64,000 bases of DNA from NCBI RefSeq assembly GCF_019219065.1, contig NZ_JAHUWK010000002.1, positions 434,001 to 498,000 of the forward strand. Direction: 5' to 3'. Every line of letters starts with the position of its first letter. Positions within the stretch are counted from its first letter, which is position 1. This DNA comes from Duganella sp. sic0402 (GTDB taxonomy: Bacteria; Pseudomonadota; Gammaproteobacteria; Burkholderiales; Burkholderiaceae_D). This document shows, piece after piece, positions 32,230 through 42,064 of the stretch. A program made the position numbers and the translations under genes. The notes beneath the pieces were generated by a model, which was not told the origin of the DNA, made no database searches, and was given only the letters and a program-made list of their open reading frames with translations.

Positions 32230-35200
32230 TTAATGCACCTCTACAGCGGTGGCAGGAGCGGCCGGCTTCTTCGGAGTGAAGTAGCCACGCACCAGCACAA
32301 AGAACAACGGCACGAAGAAGATACCCAGGAAGGTCGCGGTCAGCATGCCGCCAAGCACGCCCACGCCAATCGCGTTCTGGCTACCCGAGCCGGCGCCGCT
32401 GCTGATTGCCAGCGGCAGCACGCCCAGACCAAACGCGATCGACGTCATCAGGATAGGACGCAGACGCAGCTTGACCGCGTGCAGCGTGGCCTTCTTCAGG
32501 TCTTCGCCCTTGTCCTGCAATTCCTTCGCAAACTCCACAATCAGAATCGCATTCTTCGCCGACAGACCAATCACGGTCAGCAGGCCGACCTGGAAGTAGA
32601 CGTCGTTCGACAGCTTGAACAGCATGGTGGCCAGCACCGTACCGATCACACCCAGCGGCACCACCAGCAGCACCGAGAACGGCACCGACCAGCTTTCATA
32701 CAGCGCGGCCAGGCACAGGAACACGATCAGGATCGAGATCGCATACAGCTGCGTGGTCTGCGAACCGGAATCACGTTCTTCGGTCGACAGGCCGGTCCAC
32801 TCGTAGCCGATACCTGGCGGCAGTTTCTCCGCCAGCTTCTCGATTTCCGCCATGGCGGCACCCGAGCTCTGACCTGGCGCAGGCGCGCCCAGAATCTCGG
32901 TCGACGGCAGGCCGTTGTAGCGTTCCAGACGCGGCGAAGCGTAGATCCATTTGCCGCTGGAGAAGGCCGAGAATGGCACCATCTCGCCATTGGCGTTACG
33001 CACGAACCACTTGTTCAGGTCTTCCGGCGTCATGCGGGCTTCCGGCGCACCTTGCAGGTACACCTTCTTCACGCGGCCACGGTCGACGAAGTCGTTGACG
33101 TAAGCGCTACCCCAGGCAGTGCTCAGGACCTTGTTGACATCCTCTACCGCCAGACCCAGCGCAATGGCTTTCTGCTGATCGACAGTGATCTTGTACTGCG
33201 GCGTATCTTCCATGCCGTTCGGACGCACGCCAACCAGCACCTTGCTCTGCGAGGCCATGCCCAGCATCTGGTTACGCGCCGCCATCAGCGCCTCGTGACC
33301 GACGCCGCCGATATCTTGCAGCTGCAAGTCGAAGCCGGAGGCATTACCCAGTTCCAGCACCGCAGGCGGAGCGAAGGCGAATACCATCGCGTCCTTGATC
33401 TGCGACAGCGCACCCATGGCGCGGCCGGCAATCGCGCTAACGCGATTATCCTTGCCCGGACGCTCGGACCAATCCTTCATGCGGACGAAGGCGATGCCGC
33501 TGTTCTGGCCATTACCCGCGAAGCTGAAGCCCGCCACCGCAAATACCGAGGCGACGTTGTTCTTTTCGTTGGTCAGGAAGTGGTTCTCGACTTTCTCGAT
33601 CACCTTCAGCGTACGCTCTTGCGTGGCGCCGGTCGGCAATTGAATTTGCGAGAACAGCACGCCCTGGTCTTCTTCCGGCAGGAAGGAAGTCGGCAGGCGC
33701 ACGAAGGCCAGGCCCATCACCACCAGGATCGCGGCGTAAATGATCAGCGAACGGCCGCTGCGGTTCAGGATCGAACCGACGATGCCCTGGTACTTGGTGC
33801 TGCTGCGGTCAAAGGTGCGGTTGAACCAGCCGAAGAAACCGGTATCGGCCATGTGATGGCCTTTTTCCACCGGCTTGAGGATGGTCGCGCACAGCGCCGG
33901 CGTGAAGATCATCGCCACCAGCACCGACAGCACCATTGCCGACACAATCGTCACCGAGAACTGGCGATAAATCACGCCGGTCGAACCGCTGAAGAAAGCC
34001 ATCGGCACAAACACCGCCGACAGCACCAGCGCGATACCCACCAGCGCGCCGCTGATCTGCGTCATCGATTTGCGGGTTGCCTCCAGCGGCGACAGCCCTT
34101 CCTCGCTCATGATACGTTCAACGTTCTCCACCACCACGATCGCATCGTCCACCAGCAGGCCGATCGCCAGCACCACCGCGAACATGGTCAGCGTGTTGAT
34201 CGAGTAGCCCAGCGCCGACAGGATGGCGAAAGTACCCAGCAGCACTACCGGCACCGCCATGGTTGGAATCAGCGTGGCGCGGAAGTTTTGCAGGAACAGA
34301 TACATCACCAGGAATACCAGGATGACCGCTTCCACCAGGGTTTTCACCACTTCTTCGATCGACAGTTTGACGAACGGGGTAGTGTCAAACGCCACCACGG
34401 CCTTCAGTCCTTGCGGGAAGCGTTTTTCCATCTCGGCCACTTTGGCCTTGACCAGGTTGGCGGTGTCCAGCGCGTTGGCGCCGGTAGCCAGCTTGATCGC
34501 CATGCCGGAGGCAGGCTTGCCGTTGTAGCGGGCGGTGATGTTGTAGTTCTCGCGGCCCAGCTCCATGCGGGCCACATCGCGCAGGTGCACGGTGGCGCCG
34601 TTGGCGGAAGTCTTCAGCAGGATGGCGCCGAACTGCTCGGCGGTCTGCAGACGGCTTTGTGCGGTGACGGTAGCGTTCAGCTGCTGGCCGGCGACGGCAG
34701 GCAAGCCGCCCAGTTCACCGGCCGATACTTCAGCATTCTGCGCGGTGATGGCCGAGGAAATGTCGGCTGGTGTCAGCTGGTAGCTTTGCAGCTTGGCGGC
34801 GTCCAGCCAGATGCGCATGGCGTACTGCGAACCGAAGTTGGTCACATCGCCCACGCCTTCCAGGCGCGAGATCGGATCGGTGACGTTGGCCAGCACGTAG
34901 TCGCCGATGTCGGCGTTGCTCATCTTGCCGTCTTCGGACACGAAGCCCAGCACCAGCAGGAAGTTCTTGGTGGCCTTGGCGACCACCAGGCCTTGCTGCT
35001 GCACGGCGGCAGGCAGCAGCGGCGTCGCCAGCTGCAGCTTGTTCTGCACCTGCACCTGCGCGATGTCAGGATTGGTGCCGCTCTTGAAGGTCAGCGTGAT
35101 GTTGACACCACCAGTCGCGTCGGACGACGACGACATATAGCGCAGGCCATCGATACCCTTCATCTTTTGTTCGATGATCTGGGTCACGGCGTCTTCCACC

Positions 35201-35367
35201 GTTTTGGCCGAAGCGCCTGGATACGAGCCGGTGATCGAAATCGACGGCGGTGCAATGCTTGGATATTGCGAGATCGGCAGGCCGAGAATCGCCATCACGC
35301 CGCCCAGCATGATGACAATCGCGACCACCCACGCAAAAATCGGGCGATCAATAAAGAAACGGGACAT
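32230..35367 (-). CDS. RND multidrug efflux permease (HAE1 family, AcrB/MexB-like)
   Basis: A 1045-residue proton-driven inner-membrane pump that works as a trimer. The N terminus [20 protein letters not shown] and [11 protein letters not shown] are signatures of the HAE1 drug branch. The proton relay Asp-Asp pair lies in [20 protein letters not shown]. Two large periplasmic loops follow TM1 and TM7 as in AcrB. Length is normal. It is 11 bases downstream of the membrane fusion protein gene and one base before the outer membrane factor. The substrate range cannot be read from sequence. Confidence 0.96.
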   Translation of the reverse strand: MSRFFIDRPIFAWVVAIVIMLGGVMAILGLPISQYPSIAPPSISITGSYPGASAKTVEDAVTQIIEQKMKGIDGLRYMSSSSDATGGVNITLTFKSGTNPDIAQVQVQNKLQLATPLLPAAVQQQGLVVAKATKNFLLVLGFVSEDGKMSNADIGDYVLANVTDPISRLEGVGDVTNFGSQYAMRIWLDAAKLQSYQLTPADISSAITAQNAEVSAGELGGLPAVAGQQLNATVTAQSRLQTAEQFGAILLKTSANGATVHLRDVARMELGRENYNITARYNGKPASGMAIKLATGANALDTANLVKAKVAEMEKRFPQGLKAVVAFDTTPFVKLSIEEVVKTLVEAVILVFLVMYLFLQNFRATLIPTMAVPVVLLGTFAILSALGYSINTLTMFAVVLAIGLLVDDAIVVVENVERIMSEEGLSPLEATRKSMTQISGALVGIALVLSAVFVPMAFFSGSTGVIYRQFSVTIVSAMVLSVLVAMIFTPALCATILKPVEKGHHMADTGFFGWFNRTFDRSSTKYQGIVGSILNRSGRSLIIYAAILVVMGLAFVRLPTSFLPEEDQGVLFSQIQLPTGATQERTLKVIEKVENHFLTNEKNNVASVFAVAGFSFAGNGQNSGIAFVRMKDWSERPGKDNRVSAIAGRAMGALSQIKDAMVFAFAPPAVLELGNASGFDLQLQDIGGVGHEALMAARNQMLGMASQSKVLVGVRPNGMEDTPQYKITVDQQKAIALGLAVEDVNKVLSTAWGSAYVNDFVDRGRVKKVYLQGAPEARMTPEDLNKWFVRNANGEMVPFSAFSSGKWIYASPRLERYNGLPSTEILGAPAPGQSSGAAMAEIEKLAEKLPPGIGYEWTGLSTEERDSGSQTTQLYAISILIVFLCLAALYESWSVPFSVLLVVPLGVIGTVLATMLFKLSNDVYFQVGLLTVIGLSAKNAILIVEFAKELQDKGEDLKKATLHAVKLRLRPILMTSIAFGLGVLPLAISSGAGSGSQNAIGVGVLGGMLTATFLGIFFVPLFFVLVRGYFTPKKPAAPATAVEVH

Positions 35368-35378
35368 GTGCTATCTCC

Positions 35379-36587
35379 TTACTTCGCGCTCTTGGCGTTG
35401 GATGGAGCAGCACCGCCGGCGGCAGCGGTGGCGGCGGCTGGCGCCATCGGCTTGGCGGGCGCGCCCGGCTTGACTTTCTGCAGGCCTTCAACGATCAGCA
35501 GATCGCCATCGGCCAGGCCGGATTTGACCAGCCATTTGTCGCCCAGCGTATTGCTGGTGACCAAGGTGCGCTGCTCAACCTTGCCTTCCTTGTTGATCAC
35601 CATTGCGGTCGCTTCGCCTTTCGGGTTGCGGGTCACGCCTTGCTGAGGTACGGCGATGGCTTTTTCATCGACGCCCGATTCCACCACGGCGCGTACAAAC
35701 ATGCCTGGCAGCAGATCGTGCTTAGGATTCGGGAACAGCGCGCGCAGCGTGACGTTGCCGGTGCCCGGATCAACCGTCACATCGGAGAACTGCAGCTTGC
35801 CGGCTTCGGCGTACTTGCTGCCGTCGGACAGCAGCAGCGTGACCTTGGCCTGGCCGCCGTCTTTTTTCAGGCTGCCGCTTTCCACTTCACGCTTCAGGCG
35901 CAGCATGTCTTCGCTGGACTGGGTCACGTCGACATAAATCGGGTCCAGCTGCTGCACGGTGGTCAGCGCGGTGGTCTGGTTGGCAGTCACCAGTGCGCCC
36001 GGCGTGACGGCAGAACGGCTGATGCGGCCGCTGATCGGCGCATCGACGTGGGTGTAATCCAGGTTGATCTTGGCTTGTTCCAGCGCGGCGTTCGCCGACT
36101 CCACGTCGGCCTTGGCCTGCTCGTGGGCGGCGACGGCGTCGTCGTAATCCTGCTTGCTGACGCCTTCGATGGCGACCAGCTCTTTATAGCGCTGCACTTT
36201 CGGCGCGGCCGTCAGCAGATTGGCTTTGGCCTTGGCCAGTGCGGCCTTGGCGGAGTTGTACGCGGCCTGGTAAGTGGCCGGGTCGATCTGGTACAGCGGC
36301 ACGCCGGCTTTGACGTCCGCACCTTCAACAAACAGGCGTTTCTGAATCAGGCCACTGACCTGCGGGCGCACTTCCGCTACTTGATAAGCGGAGGTACGGC
36401 CAGGCAGTTCAGTGGTGATGTTCAGCGGCGCTTGCGCCACTTTGAAAACGCCCACTTCCGCCACCTGCTGCTGTTGAGGTGCTTCGGACGTGGACTTGGA
36501 GCAACCAGCCAGCACGGCGATTGCGGAGACGATGGCTGCGGCACTGGCCGTGCGCAGCATGGTTTTTTTGCAGAAAATAGCTTCCAT
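35379..36587 (-). CDS. RND efflux periplasmic adaptor (membrane fusion protein)
   Basis: An adaptor lipoprotein of about 402 residues linking the RND pump to the outer membrane factor. The signal peptide ends in a lipobox (VLAGC, Cys29). Then follow the lipoyl/barrel-sandwich halves (TSAYQVAEVRPQVSGLIQK and YTHVDAPISGRISRS), the coiled-coil hairpin between them, and the beta-barrel (LRALFPNPKHDLLPGMFVRA), all AcrA/MexA-like. The start is uncertain: ATG at 36587 gives a plausible signal peptide, a GTG at 36620 would extend it, and an ATG nine codons further in also fits; none has a clear Shine-Dalgarno. First gene of the operon. Confidence 0.92.
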   Translation of the reverse strand: MEAIFCKKTMLRTASAAAIVSAIAVLAGCSKSTSEAPQQQQVAEVGVFKVAQAPLNITTELPGRTSAYQVAEVRPQVSGLIQKRLFVEGADVKAGVPLYQIDPATYQAAYNSAKAALAKAKANLLTAAPKVQRYKELVAIEGVSKQDYDDAVAAHEQAKADVESANAALEQAKINLDYTHVDAPISGRISRSAVTPGALVTANQTTALTTVQQLDPIYVDVTQSSEDMLRLKREVESGSLKKDGGQAKVTLLLSDGSKYAEAGKLQFSDVTVDPGTGNVTLRALFPNPKHDLLPGMFVRAVVESGVDEKAIAVPQQGVTRNPKGEATAMVINKEGKVEQRTLVTSNTLGDKWLVKSGLADGDLLIVEGLQKVKPGAPAKPMAPAAATAAAGGAAPSNAKSAK

Positions 36588-36627
36588 CGGTATGAGCTTT
36601 CTGTATAGAAATTTAAGCACAGCCTAT

Positions 36628-36656
36628 AGAATGAACGATCATTCTAATTAAGTCAA
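36628..36656 (-). promoter_or_regulatory. TetR-type operator within the efflux operon promoter
   Basis: AGAATGAACGATCATTCT (36628-36645) has perfect seven-base arms around ACGA. On the minus strand TTGACT (36651-36656) is a good -35 box; 17 bases later lies CATTCT, a weak -10, so the operator sits across the spacer and -10. This fits autorepression by the TetR gene at the end of the operon. Confidence 0.75.
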
Positions 36657-36746
36657 GCAACATTCTTGTGCAGTGCGGAAACTTTAAGGCTGGCTTAAGT
36701 AGGCAGAAAGTGTGGTTTTCAGGCGGCGAATCAGCCTCTGCGCAGA

Positions 36747-38972
36747 ATGCAAGAGATTTGTGATGCATTTGCAATGCTACAATCAGTTAATTTCTTTCTG
36801 TCATCTTTTAGTACGACCGTGCAGCTCACCTTGATGCCGTCCTCCCCTGCCCGCCCGCGCCTCGCCACCCTGGTGACCGTGGGCGTCAGCGCTACGGTGC
36901 TGCTGACGGTGCTCTGCCTGCTGATCCTGGTCGATCATTTCGCCATCGACTACGCGCGCCGCGAAGCCGGCCAGCGCCTGCAGCAACTGTCCTGGCAGAT
37001 GCGCGACTCGCTCAACAGCGTGGTGCGCAAGGCCACCGGCGATGTCCAGCTGCTGGCGGAACTGCCGCGCGTACGCGAGGCGCGTTCGGCCGCCGACGTG
37101 CGCAAGGTGCTGGAAAGCCTGCAAAAATCTTTCCCCGACTACGCCTGGATCGGTCTGGCCAATTCGGACGGCAAGGTCTACGCCGCTACCCAGGGCATGC
37201 TGGAAGGCGTCGATGTCAGCCAGCGCGACTGGTTCAAGGGCGGCCGCAAGCAGGTATTCGCCGGCGACTTCCACCCCGCCACACTGCTCGATAAAAAACT
37301 GCCGGCCAGCAGCGATCCCTGGCGCTTCGTCGACGCCGCCAGCCCGGTGCGCGACAGCGATGGCAAGGAGATCGGCGTGCTGTGCGTGCACATGAGCTGG
37401 GGCTGGGCGCGGCGCCTGGTGCAGACCATGCTGGCGCCGGCCGACCAGCGCTATTCGGCCGACATCTTTGTGGTGCGCGGCGATAACACCGTCATCCTCG
37501 GCCCCAGGGGCATGGAGGAGCAGAAGATCGAAAGCGACAGCCTGACGCTGGCACGCGGCGGCGCCTCCGGCTCGCTGAAGGAAACCTGGGGCGACGGCCG
37601 CAGCTACCTGACCGGCTACGCCCGCAGCGGCGATTCGGCCGATCGGGCCACGCTGACCTGGTCCATCCTGGTGCGCCAACCGGAAGAACTGGCGCTCGCC
37701 GGCGCGCGTGCGCTGGAGCGCCAGATCCTGCTGCTGGGCGCAATCCTGGGCGCGGCGCTGGCCTTGGCGGCCGCCGTCATCGCACGCCGCCTGACCCGCC
37801 CGCTCAACGAGCTGAGCCTCGCCATCGAAAACCGGCTGGGCGATCCCGAACAGGCGCCGCCACTGCCAGCGCTGCGGGCCAACGGCGGCTTCCATGAAGT
37901 ACAAGTGCTGTCGCGTGCGCTGGCCGAGATGCTGCGCAAGGAACAGGATCACCTGGACGCACTGCGCGGCCTGAACGAAAAGCTGGAATCCACCGTCGGC
38001 GAACGCACCCGCGAAATCGCCCGCAAGGCGCTGCAATTGGAGCGCGCGCTGGGCCAGGAGCAAAGCACCCAGCAACTGCTGCAGGAACGCGCGGCCGAAC
38101 TGCGGGCGATTCTGGACAACGCGCACGACGCCTTCATCGCGCTCGATCCGGGCGGCGTGGTACGCGAATGGAACCGCCAGGCGGAGAAGCTGCTGGGCTG
38201 GAAGCGCAGCGAAGTCATCGGTCAGCCGCTGGCCTCGATGATGCTGCCGGCGCAACTGCGCCGCGCCTATGAGCGCGACATGCGGCTGCTGGCCGAGGAC
38301 GGCGACGGCGCCGCCGTGCCGAGCCGCCGCGTCGAACTGACACTGCACAACCGCGCCGGCCAGGAGCTGCCGGTGGAAGTCTCGCTGGCCTACGTGCCGC
38401 GCAGCAGCGGGCATTTGTTCATCGCCTTCCTGCACGACATCAGCGAGCGCAAGTCGCTGTTTGCCTCGCTGGAGGAAATGGCGCTGCGCGACACGCTGAC
38501 CGGCTTGTGCAACCGCCGTGCGCTGATGCAGGCGCTGCCGGCGGCGCTACAGCGCGCCAACCGCTCGCGCCAGAGTTGCGCGGTGTTCTTCCTCGACCTG
38601 GACCGCTTCAAGCAGGTCAACGACCGCCACGGCCACGAGGAAGGCGACGAGCTGCTGCGCCAGTTCGCCCAGCGGATACGCGACGCGGTGCGCAAGACCG
38701 ATACCGTCGGCCGCCTGGCCGGCGACGAATTCATCGTGTTGCTGGAAATGCTGAACCACGATAACGCCGCCCAGGAAGCGGCAGACAAGCTGCAACAGGC
38801 GCTGCGCCAGCCTTTCACGCTGAAAACCACCACCGTCACGCTCAGCGCCAGCATCGGCATCGCCATCCACCATCCGGACGATCCGCAGGACGTGGAAACC
38901 CTGCTGGGCCGCGCCGACCGCGCCATGTACCGCCACAAACAGCAGGGAATTCAGCAGCGCGCGCGGCGCTAG
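36747..38972 (+). CDS. membrane diguanylate cyclase (sensor - PAS - GGDEF)
   Basis: Makes the second messenger c-di-GMP. The protein of up to 741 residues has a transmembrane helix near 40-65, a periplasmic dCACHE-like sensor domain (to about 330), a second helix (about 333-350) with a HAMP-like linker, a coiled coil, a PAS domain (about 450-570) and a C-terminal GGDEF domain. The signature is AGDEF (658-662), a common active variant, and an inhibitory I-site RKTD lies five residues before it. There is no EAL domain. The exact start is unclear: several in-frame ATGs exist (36747, 36774, 36834). It lies 51 bases upstream of the KaiC-like gene on the same strand. Confidence 0.9.
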   Translation: MQEICDAFAMLQSVNFFLSSFSTTVQLTLMPSSPARPRLATLVTVGVSATVLLTVLCLLILVDHFAIDYARREAGQRLQQLSWQMRDSLNSVVRKATGDVQLLAELPRVREARSAADVRKVLESLQKSFPDYAWIGLANSDGKVYAATQGMLEGVDVSQRDWFKGGRKQVFAGDFHPATLLDKKLPASSDPWRFVDAASPVRDSDGKEIGVLCVHMSWGWARRLVQTMLAPADQRYSADIFVVRGDNTVILGPRGMEEQKIESDSLTLARGGASGSLKETWGDGRSYLTGYARSGDSADRATLTWSILVRQPEELALAGARALERQILLLGAILGAALALAAAVIARRLTRPLNELSLAIENRLGDPEQAPPLPALRANGGFHEVQVLSRALAEMLRKEQDHLDALRGLNEKLESTVGERTREIARKALQLERALGQEQSTQQLLQERAAELRAILDNAHDAFIALDPGGVVREWNRQAEKLLGWKRSEVIGQPLASMMLPAQLRRAYERDMRLLAEDGDGAAVPSRRVELTLHNRAGQELPVEVSLAYVPRSSGHLFIAFLHDISERKSLFASLEEMALRDTLTGLCNRRALMQALPAALQRANRSRQSCAVFFLDLDRFKQVNDRHGHEEGDELLRQFAQRIRDAVRKTDTVGRLAGDEFIVLLEMLNHDNAAQEAADKLQQALRQPFTLKTTTVTLSASIGIAIHHPDDPQDVETLLGRADRAMYRHKQQGIQQRARR

Positions 38973-39023
38973 CGCTTTCGGGTAGTATCGTCCAGATAAT
39001 ATATTTTTGTCTGGACCCTACCC

Positions 39024-40526
39024 ATGCAAGAACAAAACAGCTTGGCGAACGACTTTTTGTCGACCGGTGTGCCCGGCCTGGACGAAGTGCTGGCCGGTGG
39101 CCTGACCCGCGACCGCCTGTATCTGGTCGAAGGCGAGCCAGGCACCGGCAAAACCACGCTGGCGCTGCAATACCTGATCGAAGGCGTGCGGGGTGGCGAC
39201 ACCACGCTGTATATCACGCTGGCGGAAACCGCCGTCGAACTGCGCGGCGTGGCGCAGTCGCACGGCTGGGACATGCAAGGCATCCACATCGAGGAAATCA
39301 TCCCCGACGAAAAAGCGCTTGATCCGGACCAGCAATACACCATCTTCCACCCATCGGAAATCGAGCTGGGCACGACGACCCAGCGCATCCTGGCAGCGAT
39401 CGACCGGCACCAGCCGCGCCGGGTGGTGCTGGATTCACTGTCCGAGCTGCAGCTGCTGGCGGAGAGCCCGCTGCGCTATCGCCGCCAGGTGCTGGCGCTG
39501 AAGCAGTACCTGAGCAGCCGCAACTGCACCACCATCTTCCTCGACGACCGCACCGCCCTCTGCACCGACCTGCAAGTGCGCAGCGTGGCGCACGCAGTGC
39601 TGACGCTGGAACTGGCCGATCAGGCCTACGGCTCCGAGCGGCGCAAGCTGCGGGTGGTCAAATATCGCGGCGTCGCCTTTCGCGGCGGCGCGCACGACTA
39701 CAAAATCGCCAAGAGCGGCCTGCAAGTCTTTCCACGCCTGGTGGCGGCCGCATCGCGCGAAAGCAGCGCGCGCCGCCAGCTCTCCAGCGGCTTGTCTGCA
39801 CTGGACGCGCTGATCGGCGGCGGCCTGGAGGAAGGCATGAGCACGCTGATCTCCGGACCGTCGGGCACCGGCAAGTCCTCGCTGGCGGCGCAGTTCGTGC
39901 ACGCCGCCACGCTGCGCCGCGAGCGCTGCGCCATGTTCCTGTTCGAAGAAGCGCGCAACAATATGCTGAACCGCTGCGCCAACCTTGGCATGCATCTGGC
40001 CGACGCCATCGATCAGAAACTGCTGACCGTGCAACAGGTCGATCCGGCCGAACTGGCGCCGGGCGAATTCGCCAGCGCCGTCATGCAAGCCGTAGAACAA
40101 GGCGCACGCATTGTCGTGATCGACAGCCTGAACGGCTACCTGAACGCCGTGCCGGACGAACGCTTCCTGATCACCTATCTGCACGAGCTGCTGACCTGGC
40201 TGGGCCAGCGCGGCGTGGTCAGCATCATCGTCGGGGTGCAGTCCGGCATGCTGGGCAGTGGCATGCGCAGCAATATCGACGCCAGCTACCTGGCCGACAA
40301 CGTCATCATGCTGCGCTACTTTGAAGCGGCAGGCGAAGTGCGCCAGGCGATTTCAGTCTTCAAGAAACGCGGTAGCGCGCACGAGCGCACCATCCGCCGC
40401 TTTGAAGTCAACACCGGCGGTCTGAGCGTCGGACCGGTGTTGAAGGACTTCCACGGCGTGCTGACCGGCGTGCCAGCCTACCATGGCAGCGGCGCAGGCG
40501 CAGGCGCCAGCGAGCAAGCTGGCTGA
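39024..40526 (+). CDS. KaiC-like double RecA-domain ATPase
   Basis: A 500-residue cytoplasmic protein with two KaiC domains. Domain I has Walker A GEPGTGKTT (Lys43); domain II has GPSGTGKSS (Lys284) and the catalytic Glu pair in FLFEEARNN (308-309). By alignment with cyanobacterial KaiC, the phosphorylation pair Ser431-Thr432 corresponds to Ser421-Tyr422 in DASYLADNVIML, so only the serine is kept. No kaiA or kaiB gene is in the window. By family knowledge such KaiC homologues outside cyanobacteria often pair with histidine kinases, as here: the next gene starts five bases after the stop. A role in signalling, not a clock, is the safer reading. Confidence 0.92.
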   Translation: MQEQNSLANDFLSTGVPGLDEVLAGGLTRDRLYLVEGEPGTGKTTLALQYLIEGVRGGDTTLYITLAETAVELRGVAQSHGWDMQGIHIEEIIPDEKALDPDQQYTIFHPSEIELGTTTQRILAAIDRHQPRRVVLDSLSELQLLAESPLRYRRQVLALKQYLSSRNCTTIFLDDRTALCTDLQVRSVAHAVLTLELADQAYGSERRKLRVVKYRGVAFRGGAHDYKIAKSGLQVFPRLVAAASRESSARRQLSSGLSALDALIGGGLEEGMSTLISGPSGTGKSSLAAQFVHAATLRRERCAMFLFEEARNNMLNRCANLGMHLADAIDQKLLTVQQVDPAELAPGEFASAVMQAVEQGARIVVIDSLNGYLNAVPDERFLITYLHELLTWLGQRGVVSIIVGVQSGMLGSGMRSNIDASYLADNVIMLRYFEAAGEVRQAISVFKKRGSAHERTIRRFEVNTGGLSVGPVLKDFHGVLTGVPAYHGSGAGAGASEQAG

Positions 40527-40531
40527 TCGCC

Positions 40532-42061
40532 ATGGAAGCGCGCATCCTCATCTACGCTCCGACCGGCCAGGATGCGCCACTGGCGGCCAAGGTACTGACC
40601 ATGGCCGCCATCGACAGCCACGTCTGCGCCACGCTACCCGACCTGGCGCAAGCGCTGGCGCAAGGCGCGGGCGCCGTGCTGACGGTGGAGGAAGCGCTGG
40701 CGCCAGGCGGCTTGCAGCTGCTGCGCGACCATGTGGCGCGCCAGTCCGACTGGTCGGACCTGCCCATCATCCTGCTGACGCATAACGGCGCCGACTCGCC
40801 GGTGGTGCGCCAGGCGGTGGCCGGGCTCGGCAACCTGAGCCTGATGGAGCGGCCAGTGCGCACGCTGACGCTGATCACCGCGCTGCATGCCACACTGCGC
40901 GCCCGCCACAAGCAATACCAGGTGCGCGAGGCGACGCGCCGCAAGGATGAATTCCTGGCCAGCCTGGGACACGAGTTGCGCAATCCGCTGGCGCCGATCC
41001 GCACCTCGGTGTCGCTGCTGACGCATTTGTACCCGGACGCCGCGCCGGTGGCGCGCATTCGCGACATGGTCGAGCGCCAGGTGCGTCTGCTGACGCGGCT
41101 GGTCGACGACCTGCTGGACGTGGCGCGCATCACCAGCGGCAAGATCACCCTGCAGCCGCAACTGGCGTCGCTGGCAGCGGTGATGAGCCACGCCGGCGAA
41201 CTATGCCAGCAGGCGGCCGACGCCAAGCGCATCCACATCGCCTGGCAGCTGCCGCCCAGCGAAGTGATGCTGAGCGCCGACTATGCGCGGCTGGTGCAGA
41301 TCTACGCCAACATTCTGTCCAACGCGGTCAAGTTCACACCGCAAGGCGGGCATGTGCTGGTGCGCGCCGTCGCCGACGGCTGTCAGCTAGTGGTCAGCAT
41401 CCGCGACGACGGCATCGGTATGGACGCCGAGACCATTCCGCGCGTGTTCCGCATGTTCGAGCAAAGCAACACCGTCAATGGCCAGTTCTCCAGCGGCCTG
41501 GGCATAGGCCTGAGCCTGGCGCGCCAGTTCGCCGAAATGCATGGCGGCAGCGTGGACGCCAGCAGCGACGGCGCTGGCCTGGGCACCGAATTCACCATCC
41601 GCCTGCCGGTGCTGGACCATGGCGGCGCGCGCGACGCGGTGCCGCTGGCGCAGCAGGCCGGCAGCGACGGCCGCAAGATGCAAGTGTTGGTGGTGGACGA
41701 TAATCAGGACGCGGCCGATTCACTGGCCGCGCTGCTGGAGCTGGACGGATTCGACGCGCGCGCCGTGTACGATGGTGTGGCCGCTCTTGCCGCAGTCGAC
41801 GCGCAAGCGCCGGACATGCTAATCCTCGACCTCGGCATGCCGGGCATGGACGGCTACGAAACCGCGCGCGCCATCCGCCAGAAGCCGGGCGCCGAGCGCA
41901 TCCTGCTGCTGGCCCTGACCGGCTGGGGCCAGAGCGACGCGCGCCGGCGCACGCTGGAATCGGGCTTTGACCATCACCTGGTCAAGCCCGTGGAGCTGGA
42001 ACAAATCGTCCGCCTGGCCTGCGCGCGGCGCAACCGCGAGCAGGTCCAGGCGGCGCGCTAA
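40532..42061 (+). CDS. hybrid histidine kinase with C-terminal receiver, KaiC-partner type
   Basis: A 509-residue soluble hybrid kinase. Residues 1-120 look like a degenerate receiver domain that lacks the phosphorylatable Asp. HisKA has the phospho-acceptor His147 (FLASLGHELRNPLAP). The ATPase domain shows the N box (NILSNAVKF, Asn264), DDGIGMD (292-298) and GLGIGLSLA. A C-terminal receiver has the acidic VVDDNQDAA and the phospho-Asp433 in LILDLGMPGMDG. No transmembrane helix, so input must be cytoplasmic, plausibly from the KaiC-like protein encoded five bases upstream. No separate output regulator follows. Confidence 0.92.
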   Translation: MEARILIYAPTGQDAPLAAKVLTMAAIDSHVCATLPDLAQALAQGAGAVLTVEEALAPGGLQLLRDHVARQSDWSDLPIILLTHNGADSPVVRQAVAGLGNLSLMERPVRTLTLITALHATLRARHKQYQVREATRRKDEFLASLGHELRNPLAPIRTSVSLLTHLYPDAAPVARIRDMVERQVRLLTRLVDDLLDVARITSGKITLQPQLASLAAVMSHAGELCQQAADAKRIHIAWQLPPSEVMLSADYARLVQIYANILSNAVKFTPQGGHVLVRAVADGCQLVVSIRDDGIGMDAETIPRVFRMFEQSNTVNGQFSSGLGIGLSLARQFAEMHGGSVDASSDGAGLGTEFTIRLPVLDHGGARDAVPLAQQAGSDGRKMQVLVVDDNQDAADSLAALLELDGFDARAVYDGVAALAAVDAQAPDMLILDLGMPGMDGYETARAIRQKPGAERILLLALTGWGQSDARRRTLESGFDHHLVKPVELEQIVRLACARRNREQVQAAR

Positions 42062-42064
42062 TGC

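Noticed and set aside
32206..35646. Open frame of about 1146 codons opposite the RND permease
   Set aside because: It is antisense to a clear AcrB-like gene, has a His/Arg/Gln-rich composition and no recognisable domain, and so is a codon-bias artefact.
39024..40526. A circadian kaiABC-type clock
   Set aside because: Only a KaiC homologue is present; kaiA and kaiB are absent and the threonine of the phosphorylation pair is replaced by tyrosine.
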